The notes below the pieces were generated by a model. The model did no database searches. It worked only from the letters and a program-made list of their open reading frames with translations, and had not been told where the DNA came from. Positions 11,108-20,599 of a DNA stretch of 64,000 bases are shown here, piece after piece. Position 1 is the stretch's first letter. Each line of letters starts with the position of its first letter. The position numbers were made by a program, and so were the translations under genes. The stretch comes from CAWAYR01 sp050250875. Its GTDB lineage: Bacteria; Acidobacteriota; Vicinamibacteria; Vicinamibacterales; UBA2999. Location: contig JBFWNV010000001.1 in the NCBI GenBank assembly GCA_050250875.1, positions 1,860,001 through 1,924,000 of the forward strand, in the 5' to 3' direction.

Positions 11108-12034
11108 ATGAGGACGACGACGATGGCGGGCGCGCGCCTGGGGGTTGCGGTGTTGGCGGCGATCGTGGCGGCGGCCACGGCGAGCGCCGCCCAGCCGAGT
11201 CCGGGGACCGAAGGAGAGACGCTGCTCGCCGCGGAGAAGGCGTTCGCTGCGGCGGCGGCGATGACCGACCCGGTCACCGCGCTGACGACGATGTTCGCGG
11301 CGGATGTGATCATGCCGGGGCCGCCCGGCGTGCTGCATCGCGGCCTGGCGGCGGTGACGACGGCGCTGAAGGCCAATCCCGACAACGTCGAGGGGCGTGT
11401 GGCGTGGACGCCGATCCGGCTGGGGCTGTCGGCCGACGCGCGGCACGGCTTCACCTTCGGCTTCATGACGCAGACGCGCAAGGACGGCACCACGCTGCCG
11501 CTGAAGTACATGGCGTACTGGGTGCGCGGCGATGCGGGCTGGCGCGTGGTGGGCTACAAGCGGGCGCGTCGGCCCGAGGGCGAGGTGTCGATGACGCCGA
11601 TGGCGCCGCTGCTGCCGGCGTCGCTGGTGCCGGCGCGCGGCGATGCGGCCCATCTCGACGCGTTGCGCAAGGATCTAACGGCCGCTGAGCGCGCGTTTTC
11701 GGACGAGGCGCAGAAGGTGGGGCTGGGCGCGGCGTTCACGAAGTGGGGAAGTGACACGGCGGTGAACATGGGCGGGCCGAACAACGCCGGCTACGTCGTG
11801 GGTGCAGCGGCCATCGGCAGGAACGTGGGCGCCGGGGCGCCGGGACCGACGAGTCCGGTGGAGTGGTCGACCGATGTCGCGATCGTCGCGTCGAGCGGCG
11901 ACCTCGGCATCTCGTTCGGCTACATCCGCCCCAACGGCCCGCCGCCAGCCGGCGCCCCACCCAACGGCTCGCCGTTCTTCACGATCTGGTATCGCGCCTC
12001 GCCCGCCGGCCCGTGGCGCTACATCGCCGAATAG
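11108..12034 (+). CDS. Exported SnoaL/DUF4440-like (NTF2-fold) protein
   Basis: A 308-residue protein with a Sec signal peptide (AGARLGVAVLAAIVAAATAS, cleavage near ASA-AQ). Two NTF2-like units follow, the first around ETLLAAEKAFAAAAAMTDPV and DVIMPGPPGVLHRG, the second around LTAAERAFSDEAQKVGLGAA. The second unit ends in a typical SSGDLGISFGYIRP and PFFTIWYRASPAGPWRYIA. Such proteins bind small ligands or act as accessory proteins; the function here is unknown. The TAG stop is formed inside the left end of the palindromic repeat at 12033. Confidence 0.8.
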   Translation: MRTTTMAGARLGVAVLAAIVAAATASAAQPSPGTEGETLLAAEKAFAAAAAMTDPVTALTTMFAADVIMPGPPGVLHRGLAAVTTALKANPDNVEGRVAWTPIRLGLSADARHGFTFGFMTQTRKDGTTLPLKYMAYWVRGDAGWRVVGYKRARRPEGEVSMTPMAPLLPASLVPARGDAAHLDALRKDLTAAERAFSDEAQKVGLGAAFTKWGSDTAVNMGGPNNAGYVVGAAAIGRNVGAGAPGPTSPVEWSTDVAIVASSGDLGISFGYIRPNGPPPAGAPPNGSPFFTIWYRASPAGPWRYIAE

Positions 12035-12190
12035 GGGCCTGGCCCCTCCCCGGCGCAAGCCTGTTGCTGGTTCTGCCGGGGCGGCAGGATCGGCATCGGC
12101 CCCGCGCAGTCTGACACTGTCGATTCTGCGGACTTCGACACAGCTGGCATGGAAGCGGCGGAAGATCCGTGCCATCGGGGCCAGGCCCCT
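12033..12190. repeat. Dispersed palindromic repeat, long variant (copy 2)
   Basis: The same outer arms as copy 1 (AGGGGCCTGGCCCCT at 12033-12047, GGGGCCAGGCCCCT at 12177-12190) but 158 bp apart. The core is replaced by an unrelated-looking GC-rich stretch and only the right CGTGCCATC edge is preserved. It fills the whole gap between two convergent genes, and each end supplies the TAG stop codon of the flanking gene. It probably also terminates both transcripts. Confidence 0.85.
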
Positions 12191-14600
12191 AATCGTTGCG
12201 CATGGCCTCGACGGGCTGGACGCGCGTGGCCCGTCTCGCCGGCACCCACGATGCGATGAGCGCGGCTCCCGCCAGCGCCGCACCCACCAGCCACGGCAGC
12301 GCCGCCGGCACGCCTGTCACCTCCGTGGTCACCGCGCGCAGCGCCTGCACCGCGCCCATGCTCAGCACGCCGCCCACCGCCAGCCCGATCGCCGCCAGCG
12401 CGCCGCCGTCGCGCAGCACCATCGCCACCACGTCCCGCGGACGCGCCCCCAACGCCTGCCGGATGCCGAACTCGCGCGCCCGCGCCGACACCAGATACGC
12501 CAGCACGCCGTAGGTGCCCAGCGCCGCCAGCAGCAGTCCGCTCACCCCGAACAGCGACGACACCAGCGCACCCATCCGCTGCGGCGTCTGCGCGTCGCGC
12601 CACAGCGACGTCATCACCGCCGCCTCGGGCACCGGCAGCAGCGGATCGATCGTCGCGGTCGCCGCACGCAGCGCCGCCACCACCGCGCCCGCGTCCACCT
12701 GCGATCGCACCATCAGGTGCACCGTGCCGGCGGCCAGTGTCGACGCATGCTGCTCGTAGGGCACGTACCACGTCTCGGCCCACTCGCCGTAGTCGCGCAC
12801 GTCGCCGACCACGCCCACCACCGTGATCCACGGATTCTCCGGACGCGCCTGACGCAGCCGCTTGCCCAGCGCGTCCTGCCCTGGCCACAGCCGCTCGGCC
12901 AGCCGCCGACTCACGATCGCCACCAGCTGCGCCCCCGCGCCATCCGCCGCCGTAAACGTCCGCCCGCGCAGCAGCGCCACGCCAGCCGCCTCCATCCACT
13001 CCGGCGTCACCTGCCGGTGATTGACGATGATGCCGCTCTGCCCCGGTGCCAGCCGCGCGTCCTCGGCCTCCAGCGACGCGCCGAAGCTGCCGCGATCGAG
13101 CGGATTCCACGTCGACAGCCCCACACGTTCGACTCCCGGGATGGCGCGCGCCGCCTCGTGCAGCTGCCGCACCACCTGGATGCGCCGTTCGCCGTCGGCA
13201 TAGCGCGGCGGCAGCGGCAGCGCCACCGCGTAGAGCGCATCCGCGCGCAGGCCCAGGTTGGCGGTGAGCAGCCGCTGCAGGTTCTCCACCATCAGCCCGG
13301 CGCTCACCAGCAGCACCACGGCCAGCGCCACCTCGCCGACGACCAGCCCGCGCATCAGGCGATGCCCGCTCGAGGCGCCGCGGGAGTGCTGGCGCAGCGT
13401 GTCGCTCACGTCGGCGCGCGCCAGCTTCAACGCCGGCACCAGGCCCGCCAGCACGCCCACGCCCGCGGTGACCAACGCCGCGAACAGCGCCGCCCGCATG
13501 TCCACCGTGGTCTCGGTGAGCCCGAGCTGATCGCGCAGGGTGTTGGGCACCAGGCCGACGAGCAGCCGCGAAAGCGGATGCGCCGCCGCCACGCCCACCG
13601 CCGTGCCGAACGCCGCGAACACCACGCTCTCCACCAGCATCTGCCGCACCTGCCGGCCGCGCTCGGCGCCCAGCGCCGCCCGCACCGCGATCTCCCTGGC
13701 GCGCCGCACGCCGCGCGCCAGCAGCAGGTTGGCGACGTTGGCCGAGGCCAGCACCAGCAGCAGCACGGCCGCGCCCATCAGCGCCAGCGACGTGCGGGCG
13801 GTGGTGCCGACCAGCGACTCGCGGATCGGCGTCATCGCGAAGCGCACGCCGCGATTTGCCACCGGTCGCGCCGCCTCGGCCCGCGCGGCAATCGCATCGA
13901 GCTCGGCCTGCGCCTGCGCCGCCGTGGCGCTCGGACTCAGCCGCGCGAACACCGCCAGCGACGCCTCGACCCGCGGATCCACCTGCTCGGGCATCCACGC
14001 CTCGACGTCGTAGGGAAAGCGGAATCCGGCCGGCAGCACGCCGACGATCGTCGGGGTGTGATCCTCGATCCGCGCGGTGCGGCCCACCACATCGGGCCGC
14101 CCGCCGAACTGGCGCTGCCACAGCGCGTGGCTGATCACCACGACGCCGGCGTCAAGCCCGCGCTGTTCCTCATCCGCCGTGAACAGCCGCCCCTGCGCCG
14201 CCCGCACCCCCAGCAACTCGAACGACCCCGGCGACACCAGTCCGACGTCCACCGGCACCGGCGTGCTGCCGTCGATCAGCGACCACGACAGGCTGCGCAT
14301 GCCGATCACCTGCGCGAACGCCCGCGCCTCGCCCCTGATATCGACGAAGTTGGGTACCCGATTGGATCGCCGCACCTGCCCGCCGTCGCGGCCCACGGTG
14401 TAGTCCTGCAGACGGTAGACCCGCGCCTCGTCGGGAATCGGCAGCGGCCGCAGCAGCGTGGCGTTGACCACGTTGAAGAGGGCGCCGCTGGCGGCGATGC
14501 CGATGGCCAGGGTGGCTACCAGCGTGGCCGAGAACCGCCAGTCGGCACGGACGAGGCGGAGGGCGAAGCGGAAGTCGGCAACCAGTCCGGTGAGGCGCAT
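12189..14600 (-). CDS. ADOP-family ABC transporter permease (MacB/FtsX type)
   Basis: An 803-residue protein with the duplicated plan of Acidobacterial orphan permeases: N-terminal membrane segment (FSATLVATLAIGIAASGALF), MacB periplasmic domain (about 45-240), FtsX domain with three membrane helices (about 270-400), a second MacB domain (about 430-650) and a second FtsX domain to the end. Signature phrases are SANVANLLLARGVRRAREIA and VSARAREFGIRQALGARPRD, both repeated as in a duplication. No ATPase gene adjoins it. Substrate unknown; family members probably move or sense envelope compounds. The stop codon lies in the end of repeat copy 2. Confidence 0.9.
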   Translation of the reverse strand: MRLTGLVADFRFALRLVRADWRFSATLVATLAIGIAASGALFNVVNATLLRPLPIPDEARVYRLQDYTVGRDGGQVRRSNRVPNFVDIRGEARAFAQVIGMRSLSWSLIDGSTPVPVDVGLVSPGSFELLGVRAAQGRLFTADEEQRGLDAGVVVISHALWQRQFGGRPDVVGRTARIEDHTPTIVGVLPAGFRFPYDVEAWMPEQVDPRVEASLAVFARLSPSATAAQAQAELDAIAARAEAARPVANRGVRFAMTPIRESLVGTTARTSLALMGAAVLLLVLASANVANLLLARGVRRAREIAVRAALGAERGRQVRQMLVESVVFAAFGTAVGVAAAHPLSRLLVGLVPNTLRDQLGLTETTVDMRAALFAALVTAGVGVLAGLVPALKLARADVSDTLRQHSRGASSGHRLMRGLVVGEVALAVVLLVSAGLMVENLQRLLTANLGLRADALYAVALPLPPRYADGERRIQVVRQLHEAARAIPGVERVGLSTWNPLDRGSFGASLEAEDARLAPGQSGIIVNHRQVTPEWMEAAGVALLRGRTFTAADGAGAQLVAIVSRRLAERLWPGQDALGKRLRQARPENPWITVVGVVGDVRDYGEWAETWYVPYEQHASTLAAGTVHLMVRSQVDAGAVVAALRAATATIDPLLPVPEAAVMTSLWRDAQTPQRMGALVSSLFGVSGLLLAALGTYGVLAYLVSARAREFGIRQALGARPRDVVAMVLRDGGALAAIGLAVGGVLSMGAVQALRAVTTEVTGVPAALPWLVGAALAGAALIASWVPARRATRVQPVEAMRND

Positions 14601-14718
14601 GCCCCTTCATACGCCGATCACGGGCGGGTGGCCGGGCCGCGACCCGGGGGGCGGCGACTTTTGGCCGGGACGAGCGCGGGGACGGCACCCGGGTAAGATG
14701 GGCCATCCCGGACTGGCG

Positions 14719-15633
14719 ATGCCTTCCAGACGCGAGATCCTGCTCGCCCCAGCCGCCCTCGCCGCAGCCGGCACCCGCAGCGGCGCCGCCGCGGCCGCCG
14801 CGGGCAAGATGACGCTCGGTCTGCACCACAACACCTCGTCGGGCGCCGGCTATCAGGCGTCGCTCGAAGGCTGGGCGCGGGCCGGCATCCGCCAGGTGGA
14901 GATCGCCAACAACCTGCTCGACGCGTTCCTGAAGACCGAGACGCTGGCCGCGGCGCGGCGCGTGCTGACCGACAACGGCCTGACCGCGGTGTCGGCGTCG
15001 TGCGGCGTCGGCGGGCTGATCGAGCCGAACCCGGATCGGGCTGCTGCCTTCGATCGCCTGAAGCGGCGGTGCGAGATGCTGGCCACGCTCGGCCTCACGC
15101 GCACCTACGCGACCACGGCCACCACCGCCAGGCCCACCGCCGACGACTACACGGCCGCGGCCGGGCACATGCGCACGGCCGGCGACATCGCCGCGCAGTT
15201 CCAACTGACGATGATGTTCGAGTTCGTGCGGCAGTCGAGCTTCGCCGCCACGCTGCCGACGCTGCTGCGGATCGTCCGCGCCGCCGCCCACCCAAATACG
15301 GGAGTGCTGTTCGACTGCTACCACTTCTGGTCGGGACACAACCGGCTCGAGGATCTCGACCAGCTCCGTCCGGGCGACGTGAAGCACGTGCACTTCCAGG
15401 ACGTGGAAGACATCCCGCGCGAGATGCTCGACCTGACCACGCGGGTGATGCCGGGCGACGGCGTGGCGCCGCTCGTGGCCATCCTGCGGGCGCTCGCCGA
15501 CAAGGCCGCCTACACCGGGCCGCTCTCCGTGGAGCTCTTCGCCCCGCGGTTCCAGACCCGCGATCCGTACGAGATCGCCCGCGAGATCGTGCCCAAGGCC
15601 GAAGCCGTCATGCGCCGCGCCACGGTGCTCTGA
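14719..15633 (+). CDS. Exported sugar phosphate isomerase/epimerase-like TIM-barrel protein
   Basis: A 304-residue protein whose start (MPSRREILLAPAALAAAGT) is a Tat-like twin-arginine leader. The rest is a xylose isomerase-like (AP endonuclease 2) barrel: GYQASLEGWARAGIRQVEIA, LTAVSASCGVGGLIEP, TMMFEFVRQSSFA, TGVLFDCYHFWSG with a metal-ligand type Asp-Cys-Tyr-His, VKHVHFQDVEDI and GPLSVELFAP. The metal-binding Glu/Asp/His pattern is present, so an isomerase or epimerase activity is plausible. An ATG at 14698 is an alternative start. The next gene, an AmpG-like transporter, follows after 8 bp on the same strand, suggesting a shared carbohydrate job. Confidence 0.8.
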   Translation: MPSRREILLAPAALAAAGTRSGAAAAAAGKMTLGLHHNTSSGAGYQASLEGWARAGIRQVEIANNLLDAFLKTETLAAARRVLTDNGLTAVSASCGVGGLIEPNPDRAAAFDRLKRRCEMLATLGLTRTYATTATTARPTADDYTAAAGHMRTAGDIAAQFQLTMMFEFVRQSSFAATLPTLLRIVRAAAHPNTGVLFDCYHFWSGHNRLEDLDQLRPGDVKHVHFQDVEDIPREMLDLTTRVMPGDGVAPLVAILRALADKAAYTGPLSVELFAPRFQTRDPYEIAREIVPKAEAVMRRATVL

Positions 15634-15641
15634 TCGCCCGC

Positions 15642-16967
15642 ATGTCGCCGCCCACCGCCACCGCCTCGCCGGGCTGGGCTCGCCACCTGCCCGTCGGCGC
15701 GCGGCCCTACCTGGAGGCAGCGCCGCTGGCCGCGGCGTTCCTGGGCATCTCGTCGGGCTTCGGCTTCGCGATGATCGCCGCCACGCTCACCACGCGGCTG
15801 GCCCAGTACGGCATCCGCAAGAGCGCCGTCACCGCCTTTGCATTTACGTTCCTCGCCTACAACTTCAAGTTCCTGTGGGCGCCGCTGGTCGACACGGTGC
15901 GCATTCCCGGGCTGGCCCGCTTCGGTCAGCGGCGAAGCTGGCTGTGGGTCGTCGGTCTGTGGGTGATGGCCGCGGTGGTCTACCTGGGGGTGCTCGATCC
16001 CGCGTCGGCACTGCCGCAGGTGGTGGTGGCCGCCATCCTCGTCGGCGTCGCCGGCGCCACCTACGACATCGTGATCGACGCCTACCGCATCGAGCTGCTC
16101 GAGCCGCAGCAGCTCGGCGTGGGCTCGGGCATGTCGCAGTACGGCTGGCGCATCGGCTCGGCGTCGGCCGGCGCCCTGGCGCTGGTGATTGCCGCCCGCT
16201 ACGGCTGGGCCGCGGCGTACTCCGCGGCCGCGCTGTTCGCGCTGCCGGCGATGCTGGTGGGCCTGGTGATGGGCGAGCCGCCCCGGCGACGTCCCGCGCC
16301 GCCGCCGCAGGGCGTCGTGGCGACGCTCGTCGCCTTCTTCAGCCCGCTGAAGGAGTTCATCCAGCGCCGCGGCGCCTGGGTGGTGCTGGCGTTCGTGCTC
16401 ATCCACAAGATCGGCGACACGCTGGCCAACCTCACGCTGCGCCTGCTGTTCGAGGACCTGCAGTTCACCAACGACGAGATCGCGTTCTACGACGTGGGCG
16501 TCGGCTTCGCCGCGCTGCTGGCCGGCGTGTTCGTGGGCGGCTGGATGTACGCGTCGATGGGCATGAAGCGCTCGGTGTTCGTCAGCCTGGTGCTGATGGC
16601 GGTGAGCAACTTCAGCTTTGCGGCCCTGGCTGCCTACGGCCACAGCAACATCGGCATGGCCCTGGCCATCGGCTTCGAGAACTTCGCCAGCGGCATCGGC
16701 GGCGTGGCCGTGGTGGCGTATCTCTCGGCGCTGTGCAACCTGCGCTTCACCGCCACGCAGTATGCGCTGCTCTCGGCGCTGGCCAGCATCGCCGGCCGGT
16801 TCCTGACCGGCACCACCGCCGGCGGCCTCATCGAGGCGATGGGCTACGTGAACTTCTATCTGCTCACGACGCTGATCGCGCTGCCCGGCGTGGCGCTCTA
16901 CGGCTACATGGTGCGATCGGGCCTGGCCGACGTGTCGATCGGCACCGCCGGACGAGATGGGACGTAG
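15642..16967 (+). CDS. MFS transporter, AmpG/PAT-like
   Basis: A 441-residue integral membrane protein with about 12 hydrophobic segments. It resembles AmpG-type muropeptide permeases: early LGISSGFGFAMIAATLTTRL, FKFLWAPLVDTVRIP with the loop-2 region, a conserved GATYDIVIDAYRIELL and YGWRIGS signature, and HKIGDTLANLTLRLLFEDL in the second half. AmpG imports anhydro-muropeptides during cell-wall recycling. Here it is coupled to an isomerase-like gene rather than to amidase or beta-lactamase genes, so the cargo could be another sugar-linked compound. Confidence 0.85.
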   Translation: MSPPTATASPGWARHLPVGARPYLEAAPLAAAFLGISSGFGFAMIAATLTTRLAQYGIRKSAVTAFAFTFLAYNFKFLWAPLVDTVRIPGLARFGQRRSWLWVVGLWVMAAVVYLGVLDPASALPQVVVAAILVGVAGATYDIVIDAYRIELLEPQQLGVGSGMSQYGWRIGSASAGALALVIAARYGWAAAYSAAALFALPAMLVGLVMGEPPRRRPAPPPQGVVATLVAFFSPLKEFIQRRGAWVVLAFVLIHKIGDTLANLTLRLLFEDLQFTNDEIAFYDVGVGFAALLAGVFVGGWMYASMGMKRSVFVSLVLMAVSNFSFAALAAYGHSNIGMALAIGFENFASGIGGVAVVAYLSALCNLRFTATQYALLSALASIAGRFLTGTTAGGLIEAMGYVNFYLLTTLIALPGVALYGYMVRSGLADVSIGTAGRDGT

Positions 16968-17022
16968 CAGAACGCCCGTGCTGCCCATGTAGCAGCCCTG
17001 CGAAGATCGCGACAGACCGAGC

Positions 17023-17042
17023 GCCATCGTCGGCACGATGGC
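17023..17042. terminator. Candidate bidirectional terminator hairpin
   Basis: GCCATCGT-CGGC-ACGATGGC, an 8-bp perfect stem with a 4-nt loop, lies in the 81-bp gap between the converging transporter and kinase genes. There is no clear T-run on either side, so Rho-independent function is only possible. Confidence 0.45.
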
Positions 17043-17048
17043 AGGTGG

Positions 17049-19748
17049 CTACCGCTCGACGGCGGCCAGCCGGCGCAGCTCGTCGAAGAAGTTGAGGATC
17101 AGGACGACCGAGGTGCGGCCGGTCGCCGCGGCGCCGTCGCCGGCGGCCGAGGCAACGACCCGCTGACCATCGGGATGCAGGTCGTACATCCGGTTGGGGC
17201 CGCGCGTCACGTGGCGTCCCGTCATCCACGGTCGCGGTGCGGTGCCGCGGAACTCGCCGCCGGTGATCCGGTAATCGAGGGCCATCAACTGGTCATCGGC
17301 GGCGTAGAGCAACTGCCGCGCCGTGCGCGACCACGTCGGCGTCGTGCCTCCGCCCCTGGACACCTGCCAGCGTCCGCCCGGACCTGGGAATGGCCGGACG
17401 AACACCTCGGGCCGCCCGGTCTCCGCCGAGGCATAGGCCAGCCACTTGCCGTCCGGGGAGAACTCCGGATCCCACTCCCTGGCCGGGCCGTCGACGATCG
17501 GGATCGGCGAGCCCGCCGTCCAGCCGCCCGTCGCCATCGATCGCTCGACGGGCAGCGCCAGGATGTCCATGCCGGTAGCGGACCGCGACTCGACCATCGC
17601 CAGGAACCGTCCGTCGGGGTGCCAGGACGCGGGCTCTTGCGCCAGCGCCGACTCGGTGAGGCGAATCGGCGCCCCGGCGCCGTTGGCCGCCTGCGCGTAC
17701 AGGTTGGCCGGACCGCCCGTGACCCCGGGCATCGCGAAGACGACGTGGCGGCCATCGGGCGACCAGATCGGCCGCACGTTGGACTGCGGATCCGACGTCA
17801 GACGTGTGTAGAGACCGCGCGGCACGTCGTACACCCAGACGTCGGACGCCTCCTCGCGCCGCTCCAGCACGATCCTCGTGCCGTCGGGTGAGACCCGTGC
17901 GTTCAGCCAGGACACCGGATCGGAGATGGGCATCGCCGGGCCCAGCGGAGCCATCCACTGCAGGGCGATGGCGCCGCCCACCCGCGCGCCAGGCAGATAC
18001 GCCAGCGTGCCGTTGGCCGCCACGCTGACCTGGGCACCGCCGGTGACGGAATTCGACATCACTCCGTGAACGACCGGGACAGGCGTGCCGCTGACCGCCA
18101 GGCGATCGTGGTCGAACGGCACCGCGAACAATGTGCCCTCGCGGACGAACAGGAGGTGACCGCTGGGAGTGTGGATTCCATGGAACGCCCCGGTCTGGAC
18201 CACGGTCCGCGGACCGCCAGCGATCGGCTGGGCGACGATGGTGGCCTCGGCGTACGACCCAGGCGTGGCGCTGCTCGTGAACAGGACCGTCGAACTGCCC
18301 GGCAGCAGCTGCGGCCACAGCTGAACCGCTTCGCCCTCGGCGAGCGCGGCAACCGGCACAGCGCTGCCGCCGGCCGCCGGGATGCGCAGCACCTGCGACC
18401 CGGCCACCCGGTCCGGCGCGAAGACGATGGTGTCGTCGTCGCCCCAATGCCCGCCGCGCTGGTTCGGCGCTTCGGCCAACGTGACCGCGGGGCCGCCAGC
18501 GACGGGTACCTTCCGCAGCAGTCCGCGCGTGAAGAACGCGACCCAACGGCCATCGGGAGAGAAGAACGGGGCGACGGCGCGGTCGGTGCCGGCCAGCGGC
18601 GTCGCCTCGAGCGCGGTGAGCGCCCGGACGAAGAGCTGCGGCTCGCCGTCGGCGGTGGCCTGGGCCACGAAGGCCAACATGGTGCCGTCGGGCGACAGGG
18701 CGACCGCGTTGCCGAACTGCAGGTTGACCGGCGCCAGCGGCGAGTCGGCGCCGAGCGCCAGCTCGAGACGCAGCGCCGGGGCGGCGACGGGCTCGGCGCC
18801 GCGCATCCACCAGCCCACCGCCGCCGTGGCCACCGTCGCTGCCGCGGCCAGCGTCGCCAGCCACCGGAGCCGATGCGGCGGCAGACGCGCCCCGTCGGCG
18901 GCGCTGCCATCGGCGACCTGCGCGAGCGCGAACGCGAGATCACGGGCCGACTGGAAGCGCGACTCGCGCGACTTCTCCAGGCACCGGGCGACGACCCGCC
19001 GCAGGGCACCACTGGCCGCCGGCGGCAGCGGACCGGCCGGTTCCTCCTTGAGGATGGCTGCCAGGGTGTCAGCGGTGGTTGGCCGGCCGAACGCCGCGTG
19101 CCCGGTGAGCATCTCGTGGAGGATCGTGCCCAAGCTGAAGAGATCCGAGCGGGCGTCGACGACTTCGCCGCGTACCTGTTCTGGCGACATGTAACGCACG
19201 GTGCCCCAGACCCTGGCCGGTTCGGTGTCGCCGGCCGCCTTCGCGCGCGAATCCTGGTCGTCGGATGGCCGGATCAGCTTGGCGATGCCGAAATCGAGAA
19301 TCGTCAGCCGTCCCTCGCGCGACACCACCAGGTTGTCGGGTTTCAGATCGCGGTGGACGATGCCGCTGTCGTGCGCGGCGGCCAGGCCCTCGGCCATCTG
19401 CCGTGCGTACGCGACCGCCCTGGCCGGAACCATGGGTCCCGCGGCGAGCAGCCGGCCGAGCGATTCCCCCTCGACCACCTCCGACACGATGTACGGCATC
19501 CCGTCGTGCGTGCCGACGTCGAAGACCGACAGCACGTTGGGGTGCGTGAGCCGGCTGGCGGCGCGCGCCTCCTGTTCGAATCGGCGCACGCGCTCCGGAT
19601 CGGTGGGCGTTGGCCCGGCGATCAGCTTCACCGCGACGTCCCGATCGAGGCGCCGATCGTGGGCGCGGTACACCTCGCCCATGCCGCCGGCGCCAATCCA
19701 GCCGGTGATCTCGTAGGGGCCGAGACGGGTTCCGGGAGGCAGCGGCAC
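17049..19748 (-). CDS. Transmembrane Ser/Thr protein kinase with PD40/TolB-like propeller
   Basis: An 899-residue protein. The kinase domain is at residues 12-270: Gly loop IGAGGMGEVYRA, Lys41, catalytic VHRDLKPDN (Asp134), DFG at 152-154 and the SPEQVRGEVVDARSDLFSLG activation-side motif. One membrane helix lies near 295-315. The remainder, about 580 residues outside, is a WD40-like propeller of PD40 blades (ALSPDGTMLAFVA, FFSPDGRWVAFF, IWSPDGRHVVFA, EFSPDGKWLAYAS). All catalytic residues are present, so it should be active. The start is a GTG 9 bp after the FHA regulator stop, so the two are one operon. The propeller is the likely sensor. Confidence 0.95.
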   Translation of the reverse strand: MPLPPGTRLGPYEITGWIGAGGMGEVYRAHDRRLDRDVAVKLIAGPTPTDPERVRRFEQEARAASRLTHPNVLSVFDVGTHDGMPYIVSEVVEGESLGRLLAAGPMVPARAVAYARQMAEGLAAAHDSGIVHRDLKPDNLVVSREGRLTILDFGIAKLIRPSDDQDSRAKAAGDTEPARVWGTVRYMSPEQVRGEVVDARSDLFSLGTILHEMLTGHAAFGRPTTADTLAAILKEEPAGPLPPAASGALRRVVARCLEKSRESRFQSARDLAFALAQVADGSAADGARLPPHRLRWLATLAAAATVATAAVGWWMRGAEPVAAPALRLELALGADSPLAPVNLQFGNAVALSPDGTMLAFVAQATADGEPQLFVRALTALEATPLAGTDRAVAPFFSPDGRWVAFFTRGLLRKVPVAGGPAVTLAEAPNQRGGHWGDDDTIVFAPDRVAGSQVLRIPAAGGSAVPVAALAEGEAVQLWPQLLPGSSTVLFTSSATPGSYAEATIVAQPIAGGPRTVVQTGAFHGIHTPSGHLLFVREGTLFAVPFDHDRLAVSGTPVPVVHGVMSNSVTGGAQVSVAANGTLAYLPGARVGGAIALQWMAPLGPAMPISDPVSWLNARVSPDGTRIVLERREEASDVWVYDVPRGLYTRLTSDPQSNVRPIWSPDGRHVVFAMPGVTGGPANLYAQAANGAGAPIRLTESALAQEPASWHPDGRFLAMVESRSATGMDILALPVERSMATGGWTAGSPIPIVDGPAREWDPEFSPDGKWLAYASAETGRPEVFVRPFPGPGGRWQVSRGGGTTPTWSRTARQLLYAADDQLMALDYRITGGEFRGTAPRPWMTGRHVTRGPNRMYDLHPDGQRVVASAAGDGAAATGRTSVVLILNFFDELRRLAAVER

Positions 19749-19757
19749 CGGGCAGCC

Positions 19758-20405
19758 CTATCGGGTCTCGACGTGCGTGTCGGTGGAGCCGTCCGGCCGG
19801 GCCAGGTGCACGGTGACGTGCAACGCGCCGATGCGCACGGCGTCGCCATCGGCCAGCCTGACCGGCTGCTCGATGCGGGTCGAGCCGCGGAACGTGCCGT
19901 TCTTACTGGCGAGATCCTCGAGCTCCACGCCGGCCGCGCTGACGACGAGGCGGGCGTGGCGGCGCGACACGGTGGCGGCGTCGAGCCGGACGTCGGCGCC
20001 GGCATCGCGGCCGATCACGTGCCAGCCCGATCCCAGCGGGAAGCGGTGCCGGCCCCATTCCAACCAGCAGAGGCACGGCGTGCGATCGGTCTCGGCGTCG
20101 GCGGATGCCTTGCCGACGAACGCATACCCGACCCGATGCGCGGTGCGGATGTATCGGGGCGAACCCGCGACGTCGTCGAGGGCGTGTCGCACCTCGGCGA
20201 CGAGGTTGGAGAGATTGGCGTCGGCCACGAACGCGTCGGGCCACAGGAGCGCGTGCAGTTCGGCCTTGCCCAGCACGCGAGGACGGGCGCGCACCAGAGC
20301 GTCGAGCAGGGTGAAGGCCTTGGGGGAGAGGTGGCGATTGCCACCCTCGTGGGCGAGCTGTCGGGCCGCCGGGTCGAGGACGAACGTGCCGAAGCGAACA
20401 CGCAC
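19758..20405 (-). CDS. Winged-helix DNA-binding regulator with FHA domain (EmbR-like logic)
   Basis: A 215-residue protein. Residues 5-97 form an OmpR/CadC-type winged helix (LSPKAFTLLDALVRARPRVL, ADANLSNLVAEVRHALDD, RYIRTAHRVGYAFVGKA). Residues about 125-200 form an FHA domain with the phosphothreonine-binding signature (HVIGRDAGADVRL, SRRHARLVV, SKNGTFRG). FHA domains bind pThr, so the neighbouring kinase is the obvious input. The same logic is known for EmbR/PknH in mycobacteria, which in addition carries a BTAD domain that is absent here. The start is the GTG at 20405, preceded by AAGGGGG. Confidence 0.9.
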   Translation of the reverse strand: MRVRFGTFVLDPAARQLAHEGGNRHLSPKAFTLLDALVRARPRVLGKAELHALLWPDAFVADANLSNLVAEVRHALDDVAGSPRYIRTAHRVGYAFVGKASADAETDRTPCLCWLEWGRHRFPLGSGWHVIGRDAGADVRLDAATVSRRHARLVVSAAGVELEDLASKNGTFRGSTRIEQPVRLADGDAVRIGALHVTVHLARPDGSTDTHVETR

Positions 20406-20460
20406 GACAGCCCCCTTGGAGAATCCCTGAAGAACTCCTGCGGTTCCCCCACGACTCGGT

Positions 20461-20479
20461 GGATACGGCGTCCGTATCC
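20461..20479. promoter_or_regulatory. Candidate operator palindrome GGATACGG-CGT-CCGTATCC
   Basis: Perfect 8-bp arms with a 3-bp spacer, 56 bp upstream of the FHA-regulator start and 121 bp before the first lipoprotein, in the divergent intergenic region. It is well placed to serve both promoters. A winged-helix dimer site is an inference. Confidence 0.5.
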
Positions 20480-20599
20480 TAGCGCACAACCGCCATGACC
20501 TCGGGACCAGGAGCAGCCGCGTGCACCGGGATCGTGCAACGAATCCGCCGACGCTGCTCGAGGCACGGCACCGAGCCGCGTGCACGAAGGAGCCCGACG

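Noticed and set aside
11802..14696. Plus-strand open frame of 964 codons opposite an ADOP permease
   Set aside because: Low-complexity Arg/His/Gln-rich translation, typical of an antisense shadow.
18066..20498. Plus-strand 810-codon frame opposite the kinase and FHA genes
   Set aside because: No protein-like pattern and fully covered by well-supported genes with conserved catalytic motifs.
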